Notes under the pieces: model-generated
What the model saw: only the letters and a program-made list of their open reading frames with translations
What the model was told of the DNA's origin: nothing
Database searches by the model: none
Position numbers and translations under genes: made by a program
Source: CAYQLY01 sp964418605
GTDB taxonomy: Bacteria; Bacteroidota; Bacteroidia; Cytophagales; Cyclobacteriaceae
Direction: 5' to 3'
Assembly: GCA_964418605.1 (NCBI GenBank)
Contig: CAYQLY010000011.1
Span: forward strand, 1 to 64,000
DNA: 64,000 bases
Part shown: piece by piece, positions 9,082-16,610 of the stretch
Position numbering within the stretch: position 1 is the first letter of the stretch
How the letters are laid out: the number at the start of each line of letters is the position of its first letter

Positions 9082-9666
9082 ATGAGCTTGAATCGTCAGA
9101 CCAAGCATATAGTCATTTTTGCTTCCGGCTCAGGGAGTAATGCTGAAACTATCATTCGGTATTTTAAAACACATCCAACCATTCGGGTTATAGAAGTTAT
9201 CTCTAACAACCCGAATGCATTGGTTATCAAAAAAGCTGAACAACTACACATCCCTACTCATCTTATCACACGGCATGCTTTTTTTGAATCATCAGAAGTT
9301 TTGGATCATCTTCAACAACACACTACCGATTGGATTATACTAGCTGGTTTTCTTTGGCTAGTTCCTTCACCGATCATTCAAGCTTTCCCTCAACGCATTA
9401 TCAATATTCATCCATCGCTATTACCACACCATGGTGGAAAAGGCATGTATGGCATGCGCGTGCACGAAGCCGTACTACAACACCAAGAAAAAGAAAGTGG
9501 TATCACGATTCACTATGTTAATGACGATTTTGATAAAGGTGAAATCATTTTTCAAAAAAGATGTACGATTGATGCAAATGAAACACCCCTCTCTTTAGCT
9601 AAAAAAATTCAACAACTGGAACACGCTTATTATCCAAAAGTTATTGAAAAAGTTATTTGCGGATAA
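9082..9666 (+). CDS. purN: Phosphoribosylglycinamide formyltransferase
   Basis: 194 residues. The enzyme transfers a formyl group from 10-formyl-THF to GAR in purine synthesis. Visible motifs are the N-terminal nucleotide-binding loop IVIFASGSGSNAETI, the catalytic stretch NIHPSLLPHHGGKGMYG with the active-site Asn and His, and the folate-side segment IHYVNDDFDKGEIIFQ containing the catalytic Asp. It starts eight bases after rny on the same strand and is the last gene of that run. The following 348 bases hold a repeat-like hairpin and a promoter but no convincing gene. Confidence 0.96.
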   Translation: MSLNRQTKHIVIFASGSGSNAETIIRYFKTHPTIRVIEVISNNPNALVIKKAEQLHIPTHLITRHAFFESSEVLDHLQQHTTDWIILAGFLWLVPSPIIQAFPQRIINIHPSLLPHHGGKGMYGMRVHEAVLQHQEKESGITIHYVNDDFDKGEIIFQKRCTIDANETPLSLAKKIQQLEHAYYPKVIEKVICG

Positions 9667-9715
9667 CTAAGTTCGTTTTTAATTTTTTGCAAGACTTCAC
9701 AATAAATCAATGAAA

Positions 9716-9785
9716 CGTCATGGCGAGGAGTCCTGTAAGGACGAGGAAGCAATCTAATCGTAAGATTGCTTTGCTCGCAAAGACA
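9716..9785. repeat. Dispersed-repeat-like imperfect inverted repeat
   Basis: The 70-base element begins CGTCATGGCGAGGAG and ends with TTGCTCGCAAAGACA. An inner perfect stem AGCAATCT/AGATTGCT (9748-9755 and 9763-9770) surrounds a 7-base loop, and the outer arms pair imperfectly. It closely resembles the well-known family of short dispersed palindromes built around a 'cattgcgag...gcaatct' core that is found between genes in many bacteria. It lies alone between purN and a TPR gene, in a 348-base gap with no other supported gene. It is more GC-rich than its surroundings. I saw no second copy in this window. Confidence 0.65.
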
Positions 9786-9953
9786 TAAAAAAATAAAGCG
9801 TACTTCTTTGTTTTTTGTGATTTTAATGGTACCTTGTAAAAAAATCGCACCATTTTTATTTTTTACACTTACACTAAAAACGGCATGAATGATCCAAAAA
9901 CGCATTTTTTTGTTATTTTGATGGATGAATTTATCGTCAAGTGAAATTATTTT

Positions 9954-9983
9954 TTTGTACTTTATTTTTTTTAGTTATGTTTG
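9954..9983 (+). promoter_or_regulatory. Bacteroidota-type promoter upstream of the TPR protein
   Basis: TTTG at 9954-9957 is followed after 18 bases by TATGTTTG (9976-9983), close to the TTTG / TAnnTTTG consensus of the Bacteroidota primary sigma factor. Transcription would begin near 9990, downstream of the first in-frame ATG of the TPR gene (9925), which argues against that start. Confidence 0.5.
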
Positions 9984-10014
9984 GAAAAGGTATATAATAC
10001 ATCGTATATTTATC

Positions 10015-11583
10015 ATGAGAGATTTAAGACATTTTGCTAACTTTAAACATGAAAACCTTATGCATCAACTCTACAAAAGCAATCAAGGGAGGGGTGGATT
10101 CAGCACCGTTACCGAATCCTCCATCAGGAAACAAATCTTAAGAAAATTAGGTTTTTGTGTTCTTATTATCATTCTCTTTTTTACTGCAAATTCATGCAAA
10201 GATAAAACGCTTGATAATCTTAATAGCAATTTAAGGGGAGATGGAAGCAGTTATGCAGTCAAAGTAGATATTTTTTCTCTCGTCGATTTAGACAGTAAAA
10301 GTCGTGAGTATATGCTCAATGGTGATTTTGATAAAGCCCAAGTATATGCCGAAAGACAACTCTATGTCGCCAAAGAATTGGATTATAAACAAGAGATAGC
10401 GCTGGCTTATAATCGACTTGGACATATTGAACAATTACAAAAAAAGTATAACAAAGCTTTAGAAAACTACATATGGCAGTTGTACTATGCTGAAAAAAGC
10501 AATGAGTTGGCACAGGTAGCTGATGCAAACGACAACATAGGCAAGGTATTTTACCTTGCCGGAGACATGACCAATGCGTATACGTTTTATAGTAAAGCAG
10601 CCTCCGTATGGTATGATATACATGCGCAGGCCCGGCTTGCAGAGTCTTTGAGAAGCCAAGGCTTGGCTCTTATGAATCAAAAAGACTATGAGCGGGCCTT
10701 GTATAATTTTCGGGATGCGTTGAAGTATGGAGAAACACTAGAGAATAAAGATATGATCGTTGATGCATACAATGATATAGGAACATTATACCATCTTCAA
10801 AATAAGTTAGACTCAGCTAAAGTATATTATCAGAAAAGCTTTGTTATTCGTAAAGATAAAAATGACATCAATTTAGCCTATGTGTATTTCAACTTAGGAT
10901 TAATCGCTGTTAAAGAAGAAAAATGGGAAGAAGCAAATGGGTGCTTTATACAATCGCAGGTTATCAGTAAAGCAGAACATGACAATTATGTAACTGCACG
11001 TAATGAGGAGCAACTAGCCAATATATTACTTCATCAACATAATCCTTCCAAAGCATTGGGGTATTTAGAAGAAGGCTTAGCCCTTTCCAAAAAAATCGAT
11101 AATGCCAAACTACAATCCGGTATAGAAGAGTTGCTTATCACCTGCTACCATCAATTGAAAAAAACAGATGAGGCACAGGTTCATCATCAAGTATATGTGA
11201 AGCTGCAAGCCTCTATTTCTAAAACGGATCAACAAGCCGCTCTTGACCAACAGCAAAACTGCCAAGAGTTGCTCAAAACCTATACGTCTACCACCAAAGA
11301 GATTCGGGTGTTGTGGTGGAAGTGGCTGTGGGCAAAAGGAGTGGAGGCTACCTCAGGTCTTTTTGTATTGTTATTAGGTTTTGCAGTGGTACGTTGGGTT
11401 GTCAAGCTGGTGAAGCATACCAAAGATCATCTGAAAATCATGGATGTGGTCATAGCCATGCTGGATAAATACCTGAGTGATTGGGATGAATGGCCTAAGC
11501 TTCGCCGTCGCCTTACTAATCTAGGCAATCATTTAAATCGCCTCACGGCTTGGGTAAGTATTTTCCGTAAACGGAGCAACTAA
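10015..11583 (+). CDS. TPR protein with N-terminal lipobox-like segment and C-terminal membrane helix
   Basis: 522 residues from the ATG at 10015. A hydrophobic stretch ending in a lipobox-like site (LFFTANSC) is followed by at least six TPR-type repeats (for example AYNRLGHIEQLQKKYNKALENY and AYNDIGTLYHLQNKLDSAKVYY). Near the C-terminus a second hydrophobic helix (GLFVLLLGFAVVRWVV) leads to a basic ~50-residue tail. The TPR-helix layout recalls the sensory half of TPR histidine kinases or LuxR regulators without the output domain. The start is uncertain: ATGs at 9925 and 10060 are in frame, but 9925 lies upstream of the likely promoter. The N-terminal region overlaps a small Gly-Gly reading frame in another frame. 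It is followed by a strong terminator, so it is probably monocistronic. Confidence 0.8.
   Translation: MRDLRHFANFKHENLMHQLYKSNQGRGGFSTVTESSIRKQILRKLGFCVLIIILFFTANSCKDKTLDNLNSNLRGDGSSYAVKVDIFSLVDLDSKSREYMLNGDFDKAQVYAERQLYVAKELDYKQEIALAYNRLGHIEQLQKKYNKALENYIWQLYYAEKSNELAQVADANDNIGKVFYLAGDMTNAYTFYSKAASVWYDIHAQARLAESLRSQGLALMNQKDYERALYNFRDALKYGETLENKDMIVDAYNDIGTLYHLQNKLDSAKVYYQKSFVIRKDKNDINLAYVYFNLGLIAVKEEKWEEANGCFIQSQVISKAEHDNYVTARNEEQLANILLHQHNPSKALGYLEEGLALSKKIDNAKLQSGIEELLITCYHQLKKTDEAQVHHQVYVKLQASISKTDQQAALDQQQNCQELLKTYTSTTKEIRVLWWKWLWAKGVEATSGLFVLLLGFAVVRWVVKLVKHTKDHLKIMDVVIAMLDKYLSDWDEWPKLRRRLTNLGNHLNRLTAWVSIFRKRSN
10049..10141 (+). CDS. Possible 30-residue Gly-Gly leader peptide (candidate)
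   Basis: A 30-codon frame, offset from the TPR gene it overlaps, reads MKTLCINSTKAIKGG followed by a 15-residue Pro/Ser/Asn-rich tail and TAA. A lysine-Gly-Gly at residues 13-15 resembles double-glycine leader peptides that are cleaved by C39 peptidase transporters. A second frame with the same leader length and KGG ending lies at 41594-41659, also at the head of a TPR lipoprotein gene. The ATG is about 60 bases after the predicted transcription start. Against it: it is very short, it overlaps a longer frame, and no transporter gene is nearby. Confidence 0.3.
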   Translation: MKTLCINSTKAIKGGVDSAPLPNPPSGNKS

Positions 11584-11604
11584 CTTGTGATATCATCTCC
11601 TTTG

Positions 11605-11642
11605 AAAACCCTAGAAACAGTAAACGTTTCTGGGGTTTTTTT
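11605..11642 (+). terminator. Rho-independent terminator after the TPR gene
   Basis: The 14-base arm AAAACCCTAGAAAC (11605-11618) pairs with GTTTCTGGGGTTTT (11626-11639), with one G-T pair and a 7-base loop, and runs into seven T. It ends the TPR transcript before the tRNA promoter. Confidence 0.85.
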
Positions 11643-11672
11643 ATTGTTTAATCAAGTGTGTTAATACTCTAA

Positions 11673-11705
11673 TTTGGTTGAAAAGTATAAAAAACAATAT
11701 ATTTG
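11673..11705 (+). promoter_or_regulatory. Promoter of tRNA-Ser
   Basis: TTTG (11673-11676), 21 bases, then TATATTTG (11698-11705), an exact TAnnTTTG box. The tRNA begins 12 bases after the box, as expected for a tRNA promoter in Bacteroidota. This helps calibrate the other promoter calls in the window. Confidence 0.75.
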
Positions 11706-11716
11706 CACATCGTTCT

Positions 11717-11803
11717 AGAGAGATGGCGGAGCGGTTGAACGCGCCGGTCTTGAAAACCGGAGACCCTTAACGGGGTTCGGGGGTTCGAATCCCTCTCTCT
11801 CTG
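11717..11803 (+). tRNA. tRNA-Ser (anticodon TGA)
   Basis: 87 bases forming a type II tRNA. The acceptor stem AGAGAGA pairs with TCTCTCT, with a G discriminator. The D arm begins TGGCGGAGCGGTT, the anticodon stem CCGGT/ACCGG encloses CTTGAAA with anticodon TGA, a long variable arm GACCCTTAACGGGGTTC follows, and the T loop is TTCGAAT. The CCA end is not encoded: GCGA follows the acceptor stem. It reads UCA-family serine codons and is flanked by its own promoter and terminator. Confidence 0.96.
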
Positions 11804-11805
11804 CG

Positions 11806-11834
11806 AAAGCCTTCTAATAGAGAAGGCTTTTTTA
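11806..11834 (+). terminator. Terminator after tRNA-Ser
   Basis: A 10-base perfect stem AAAGCCTTCT/AGAAGGCTTT (11806-11815 and 11821-11830) with a 5-base loop runs directly into T residues, three bases after the tRNA. Confidence 0.9.
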
Positions 11835-11852
11835 TTATACTTAATATACCCA

Positions 11853-13091
11853 ATGATTACCTACGAACAATTTACATTAGACAACGGGCTACAGGTTTAT
11901 GTGCATGAAGATCACTCTACACCTATGGCTGTGATGAATATCTTGTATCATGTGGGTTCAAAAGATGAGCATGAATCAAAAACAGGCTTTGCACATCTTT
12001 TCGAACATCTTATGTTTGGCGGGTCTAAACATATTCCATCGTATGATGAACCTTTACAACGAGTTGGTGGAGAGAATAATGCGTTTACCTCCCCTGATAT
12101 CACCAATTATTATATTGTATTGCCTGCATCTAATATTGAAACCGCGTTTTGGCTTGAATCAGATCGTATGCTGAGCTTGTCATTTGATCCAGATGTATTA
12201 GATGTACAAAAAAAAGTCGTGATTGAAGAATTTAATCAACGATATCTTAATCAACCGTATGGCGATGTTTGGCTCAAACTTCGTCCGCTAGCCTATCAAA
12301 CACATCCTTATCGCTGGGCCACTATTGGAAAAGACATGGATCATATTCAGCGTGCAACATTGGAAGATGTTCGCGACTTCTTCTTCACATTTTATGTTCC
12401 TTCAAATGCTATTTTAGTTATCGCCGGAAATGTTAAGACAGCTGATATGAAAAAACTTTGCAAAAAATGGTTTGAACCTATACCTTCCGGGAAAAAAACC
12501 CACCGAAACCTGCCTCAAGAACCTATGCAATCAGCGCCTCGTTCACTTCGAACAGAAGGACCTGTTCCATTGCAAGCCATTTATAAAGCTTACCATATGG
12601 TTAATCGCGCACATCCAGATTATTATGCAGCAGACATGTTAAGCAGTTTGCTTGGAAGAGATAAGTCATCACGATTATACCAGGCATTAGTTAAAGAAAA
12701 TCAATTATTTAATAGTATTAGTACTCTTGTTACGGAGTCCGTTGATCCTGGCTTATTTGTTATTCAAGGCAAATTAAATCAAGGTGTGGATATGGATGTT
12801 GCAGAAAAAGCCATTGAAGCTGTTTTAGAAAAACTAATCACCACTCAGCCTATTGAAGAACAAGAGTTAATAAAGGTTAAAAATAAAGAAGAAACCTCCC
12901 TCGAGTTTTCCTATATGGAACTACTGGAACGAGCCATGCATCTGGCTTTCTGTGCACACATTGGAAATCCTGAATTAATCAATCAAGAAAAAAACCACAT
13001 CCAAGCTGTGACCCGTGATCAAGTCATAAAACAAGCAAATGCTATTTTAAAGAAAACCAATTGTTCTACACTCTATTATTACACCACCTAA
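11853..13091 (+). CDS. M16 family zinc metallopeptidase (insulinase-like)
   Basis: 412 residues, the half-length M16B type that acts as a dimer or with a partner chain. The inverted zinc motif HxxEH is present as HLFEH near residues 45-49 (GFAHLFEHLMFGG), followed by the downstream zinc Glu in the helix around VVIEEFNQRY and the conserved NNAFTSPDITNYY strand. The C-terminal half contains the R/Y substrate-binding region near GRDKSSRLYQALV. I see no signal peptide, so the product may be cytoplasmic or exported by another route. A partner M16 gene often follows in tandem in Bacteroidota, but here the next gene is aguB, after a terminator. Confidence 0.93.
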   Translation: MITYEQFTLDNGLQVYVHEDHSTPMAVMNILYHVGSKDEHESKTGFAHLFEHLMFGGSKHIPSYDEPLQRVGGENNAFTSPDITNYYIVLPASNIETAFWLESDRMLSLSFDPDVLDVQKKVVIEEFNQRYLNQPYGDVWLKLRPLAYQTHPYRWATIGKDMDHIQRATLEDVRDFFFTFYVPSNAILVIAGNVKTADMKKLCKKWFEPIPSGKKTHRNLPQEPMQSAPRSLRTEGPVPLQAIYKAYHMVNRAHPDYYAADMLSSLLGRDKSSRLYQALVKENQLFNSISTLVTESVDPGLFVIQGKLNQGVDMDVAEKAIEAVLEKLITTQPIEEQELIKVKNKEETSLEFSYMELLERAMHLAFCAHIGNPELINQEKNHIQAVTRDQVIKQANAILKKTNCSTLYYYTT

Positions 13092-13146
13092 TCTTACGTA
13101 TCACCCGATCATCTTTTCTTAGATAAGAAAATATTACTTACTTGAA

Positions 13147-13180
13147 GCCACACGCTTTTCCGTGAGGTTTTTTATTTTTA
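13147..13180 (+). terminator. Terminator after the M16 peptidase gene
   Basis: The stem CCACACG/CGTGAGG has one A-A mismatch and a 6-base loop, followed by TTTTTTATTTTT. It overlaps the region of an upstream in-frame start for the next gene, which supports the later start at 13195. Confidence 0.6.
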
Positions 13181-13194
13181 CAAAAAATTCCATT

Positions 13195-14073
13195 ATGGAA
13201 AAAAAGGTACAACTAGGCTTAATACAATTGAGTTGCTCAAAACAACCAAAAGCTAATATTGAAAAAACGATACTCAAGATTCGAGAAGCCGCTCAACAAG
13301 GTGCACAAATAATATGTCTGCAAGAACTATTCTCATCGCTTTATTTTTGTGATATCGAAGATCATAAAAATTTTGAGTTAGCCGAATCTATCCCAGGCCC
13401 TACCACTGAATTATTTAGCAAGCTAGCCGCTGAACTAAATGTTGTTATCATTGCTTCACTATTTGAAAAAAGAACACATGGAATTTATCATAATACAACA
13501 GCAGTGATTGATGCCGATGGATCTTATTTAGGAAAATACCGTAAGATGCATATTCCAGATGATCCTGGATACTATGAAAAATTTTATTTTACGCCAGGCG
13601 ACTTAGGATACAACGTTTTTTCTACCCGCTATGCTAAAATTGGAGTTTTAATTTGCTGGGATCAATGGTATCCGGAAGCAGCACGAATTACAAGTTTAAT
13701 GGGTGCTGATATACTTTGTTATCCTACTGCTATTGGATGGGCGTTACATCAAGATGCGGATACTAATCACGATCAATATAATGCTTGGCAAACTATTCAA
13801 CGTGGACATGCTGTAGCCAATGGTGTTCATGTCATAGCTGTTAACCGTGTGGGCATAGAAAATGGCATGCAGTTTTGGGGTGGATCTTTTATTTCTAATC
13901 CTTTCGGAAAAATTATATATCAAGCTCCACATGAAAAAGAAACTGTTCATGTACATGAAATTGATATCAATCAAAGTGATTACTACCGAACACATTGGCC
14001 ATTTTTACGTGATCGACGAATAGACTCCTACCAACCAATTACGGCACGCTATCTTGATGAAAAAGATGCATAA
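13195..14073 (+). CDS. aguB: N-carbamoylputrescine amidase
   Basis: 292 residues of the nitrilase superfamily. The Glu-Lys-Cys triad is visible: Glu in CLQELFSSLYFC, Lys in GKYRKMHIPDDPGYYEK and Cys in VLICWDQWYPEAAR. The active-site segments FYFTPGD and GWALHQDADTNHDQYNAWQTIQ are those of the plant-type carbamoylputrescine amidase, which yields putrescine, CO2 and ammonia. The ATG at 13195 starts the conserved VQLGLIQLSCS strand; an earlier in-frame start at 13162 would lie inside the preceding terminator. The stop overlaps the start of aguA, so the two polyamine genes are coupled. No arginine decarboxylase gene is present in the window. Confidence 0.93.
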   Translation: MEKKVQLGLIQLSCSKQPKANIEKTILKIREAAQQGAQIICLQELFSSLYFCDIEDHKNFELAESIPGPTTELFSKLAAELNVVIIASLFEKRTHGIYHNTTAVIDADGSYLGKYRKMHIPDDPGYYEKFYFTPGDLGYNVFSTRYAKIGVLICWDQWYPEAARITSLMGADILCYPTAIGWALHQDADTNHDQYNAWQTIQRGHAVANGVHVIAVNRVGIENGMQFWGGSFISNPFGKIIYQAPHEKETVHVHEIDINQSDYYRTHWPFLRDRRIDSYQPITARYLDEKDA

Positions 14074-15112
14074 TCCAACACCTAAAGAATTAGGATATCA
14101 TTTTCCTGCAGAATGGGAAAAACATACTGCCACATGGCTGAGTTGGCCGCATAAAGAAGCCTCATGGCCTGGCAAAATAGAAACTATTTACCCGTTTTAC
14201 GCTCAGTTTATAAAAGAAATCGCAAAAGGAGAAAAAGTTTGCATTAATATCAATGATGAAAAGATGAAACAACAAGCCATGGGCTGGCTGACCAAAGAAG
14301 GGGTGAATATAAGCCAAGTTTTATTTTTCATCCATCCAACCAATGATGCATGGTGCCGAGATCATGGCCCTGCTTTTTTAATCAATTCAAAAGCTAAGGA
14401 TAAAAAAATAATTGTAGACTGGGATTATAATGCCTGGGGCGGAAAATACCCTCCACATGATCAAGATGATATCATTCCAACACGAATAGCCTCTCATTAT
14501 GGTATACCTGTCTACAACCCAGGTATTATTATGGAAGGAGGATCAGTTGACTTTAATGGCCATGGAACAGTATTGACCACAACATCTTGTTTATTAAATA
14601 AAAATCGAAACCCTCATTTATCTCAAAGAGAAATAGAAAGATATCTTATCAATTATTATGGCGTAGAGCAGATCTGCTGGTTAGAAGATGGCATTGTTGG
14701 AGATGATACAGATGGCCATATTGATGATATCACACGATTTGTATCAGAGGACACTGTAATTACTGTAATCGAAAAAAATCGATCAGATGCTAACTATGAG
14801 CCACTTCAAAAAAATCTACAACTTCTAAAAAAAATAAGATTACTAAATGGGAAACCGTTAACCATCATAGAGATTCCTATGCCTTCAGCTGTTATATATG
14901 ATGGTCAACGCCTACCTGCTTCATATGCTAATTTTTATATCTGTAATGAAGCTGTTATTGTTCCAGTATTTCAGGATAACCATGATGAGCAAGCCTTGGA
15001 ACTTATTCAATCTTGTTTTAAAGATCGGAAGGTCATCGGCATCAACTCAACTGACATCATTTGGGGTCTTGGAAGCTTTCATTGTTTAAGTCAGCAAGAA
15101 CCACTTGTTTGA
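14057..15112 (+). CDS. aguA: Agmatine deiminase
   Basis: About 350 residues of the peptidyl-arginine-deiminase-like (PAD_porph) family. It converts agmatine to N-carbamoylputrescine, the substrate of AguB encoded just upstream. Signature segments include WPHKEASWPGK, NDAWCRDHGPAFL, IMEGGSVDFNGHGTVLTT, DDTDGHIDDITRFV and the C-terminal LGSFHCLSQQEP, which carries the nucleophilic Cys. ATG codons at 14057 and 14066 both lie inside the end of aguB. I chose 14057, and a TTG three bases earlier is less likely. Together with aguB this gives the two-step agmatine-to-putrescine route. Confidence 0.94.
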   Translation: MKKMHNPTPKELGYHFPAEWEKHTATWLSWPHKEASWPGKIETIYPFYAQFIKEIAKGEKVCININDEKMKQQAMGWLTKEGVNISQVLFFIHPTNDAWCRDHGPAFLINSKAKDKKIIVDWDYNAWGGKYPPHDQDDIIPTRIASHYGIPVYNPGIIMEGGSVDFNGHGTVLTTTSCLLNKNRNPHLSQREIERYLINYYGVEQICWLEDGIVGDDTDGHIDDITRFVSEDTVITVIEKNRSDANYEPLQKNLQLLKKIRLLNGKPLTIIEIPMPSAVIYDGQRLPASYANFYICNEAVIVPVFQDNHDEQALELIQSCFKDRKVIGINSTDIIWGLGSFHCLSQQEPLV

Positions 15113-15159
15113 TTTCTATAGAAATTGTATATTCGTTACAATTAAAAAAATAAAAAACT

Positions 15160-16065
15160 ATGGCTTTAGTCGTTATCGGGTTATTATTGCTACTTGCTAG
15201 CATTGTTACTGCTAAAACAGCATCGCGATTTACAAAAATCGCTCGTCCACTTTCTATTTTAATTATAACAGCGGGGATATTTTTCTCTTCCATAAAACAA
15301 ATTGATGCCGGAAGAGTTGGCGTTAAAACTATTTTTGGCAAAACCAAATTTGAAATACTAGAAAGCGGGTTGCACCTTGTTAATCCCTTACTTACTATTC
15401 ATCAAATGGATATCCGCACACAAAACTATACCATGAGTGGAGTTCATGACGAAGGAAATTTAGAAGGAGACGATGCTATTCGTGCACTTACAGCAGATGG
15501 TCTAGAAATAACATTAGATTTAACCATTCTTTATAAAATCATACCCATAGAAGCACCAAGGCTTTTTAAAGAAACAGGATTAGATTATACAGATAAAATT
15601 ATTCGTCCAATCACACGAACTAAAATTCGAGACAACACCGTCTATTACGATGCTGTATCATTATATTCCAATAAGCGTGATGAATTTCAGTTACGTATCT
15701 TTAAAGATATTGAGGGCGATTTTAAAGAACGAGGCATTGTTCTTGAACAACTTTTAATACGAAACATTACACTACCCTCTTCTGTAAAAAAAGTAATCGA
15801 AGATAAAATCAGTGCAGAACAAGAAGCACAAAAGATGCAATTTGTCTTACAAAAAGAAAAACAAGAGGCTGAGCGTAAACGTGTCGAAGCACAAGGTATC
15901 GCCGATTACCAACGCATCATTAATCAGGGATTAACCAGCAGTCAGCTTCAATACGAATTAATCAAAGCATATAAAGAATTAGCCACATCACCTAATTCAA
16001 AAGTTATTATTATGGGTGGTGGAAAAAATGGATCACCTGTGATATTAGACACAAAAGGTGATTAG
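15160..16065 (+). CDS. SPFH/prohibitin-like membrane protein
   Basis: 301 residues. An N-terminal hydrophobic region (~1-45, two short helices or one hairpin) is followed by a band-7/SPFH domain beginning KQIDAGRVGVKTIFGKTKFEILESGLHLVNP, and then by an alanine/glutamate/lysine-rich coiled coil (AEQEAQKMQFVLQKEKQEAE). The C-terminus is glycine-rich (GGGKNGSPV). Such proteins form large ring-like assemblies at the membrane, often with FtsH-type proteases, but no protease gene is adjacent. It starts 47 bases after aguA on the same strand, though there is no functional link to polyamine synthesis that I can see. Confidence 0.9.
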   Translation: MALVVIGLLLLLASIVTAKTASRFTKIARPLSILIITAGIFFSSIKQIDAGRVGVKTIFGKTKFEILESGLHLVNPLLTIHQMDIRTQNYTMSGVHDEGNLEGDDAIRALTADGLEITLDLTILYKIIPIEAPRLFKETGLDYTDKIIRPITRTKIRDNTVYYDAVSLYSNKRDEFQLRIFKDIEGDFKERGIVLEQLLIRNITLPSSVKKVIEDKISAEQEAQKMQFVLQKEKQEAERKRVEAQGIADYQRIINQGLTSSQLQYELIKAYKELATSPNSKVIIMGGGKNGSPVILDTKGD

Positions 16066-16087
16066 ATAAGGAAGATTAAAAAAATAA

Positions 16088-16498
16088 TTAAGCACGCTTT
16101 GAACGCATAGCTTTGATGTGCTTTAACGCTTTATCTTTTACTAATTTTTTATACTCATTTGACTCCATCGCATAGATAGCAATTTTTCCTTCAGCATCGC
16201 TATGTATGCCCCATCCATAACGCTTGGCCAATGGCGATGAACGAAAACAAGGTTGTCCTTTCGAAAAAAATTTTTCTTTTTCAGAAACTAGAGCCTTATT
16301 AGCAATTTTATTTTTTTGAACAAAGACACTAAACAAAACCTCATCTGACGTATAGGTGTAGGGGCGGGCGCTAATCATCTCAAATTGAAGAGCAGCGATC
16401 GTTTTTTCATTTCCTTTTTGCGGAGGTATTTCCGCTGCTTGCACAGGGCAATCATCAGCCACTTCAATAAATGTATTGTAATAATTAGTTGTCAGCAT
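16088..16498 (-). CDS. DUF6157-like conserved protein
   Basis: 136 residues, soluble, with no signal peptide. The N-terminus TTNYYNTFIEVADDCPV and the middle segment ALQFEMISARPYTYTSDEVLFSVF, together with SPLAKRYGWGIHSDAEGKIAIYAMES, match the small family of unknown function that I recall as DUF6157. The label is from memory and moderately sure. The protein ends in a basic run (KHIKAMRSKRA). No catalytic motif was recognised. It converges on the SPFH gene with 22 bases between the stops and diverges from the TonB receptor gene. Confidence 0.8.
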   Translation of the reverse strand: MLTTNYYNTFIEVADDCPVQAAEIPPQKGNEKTIAALQFEMISARPYTYTSDEVLFSVFVQKNKIANKALVSEKEKFFSKGQPCFRSSPLAKRYGWGIHSDAEGKIAIYAMESNEYKKLVKDKALKHIKAMRSKRA

Positions 16499-16563
16499 TT
16501 ATTTTAATATTTGTTTTTATAGAATAAAAAATAATTATTTTTAATATAAAAAAGAATTAAGGG

Positions 16564-16578
16564 TGTAGGCAGCCTACA
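16564..16578. promoter_or_regulatory. Short dyad upstream of the TonB receptor gene
   Basis: TGTAGGC, one base, GCCTACA: a near-perfect 15-base dyad ending 33 bases before the start of the TonB receptor gene. It could be an operator or a leader hairpin. The placement is suggestive only. Confidence 0.3.
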
Positions 16579-16610
16579 TTGTCTATTACACACAATCAAA
16601 CTATAAACCA

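Noticed and set aside
9630..9905. 91-codon minus-strand frame across the repeat after purN
   Set aside because: It covers a dispersed-repeat-like hairpin and the end of purN and has no recognisable protein pattern.
15057..15347. 96-codon frame antisense to the aguA/SPFH junction
   Set aside because: It overlaps two well-supported genes and has no support of its own.
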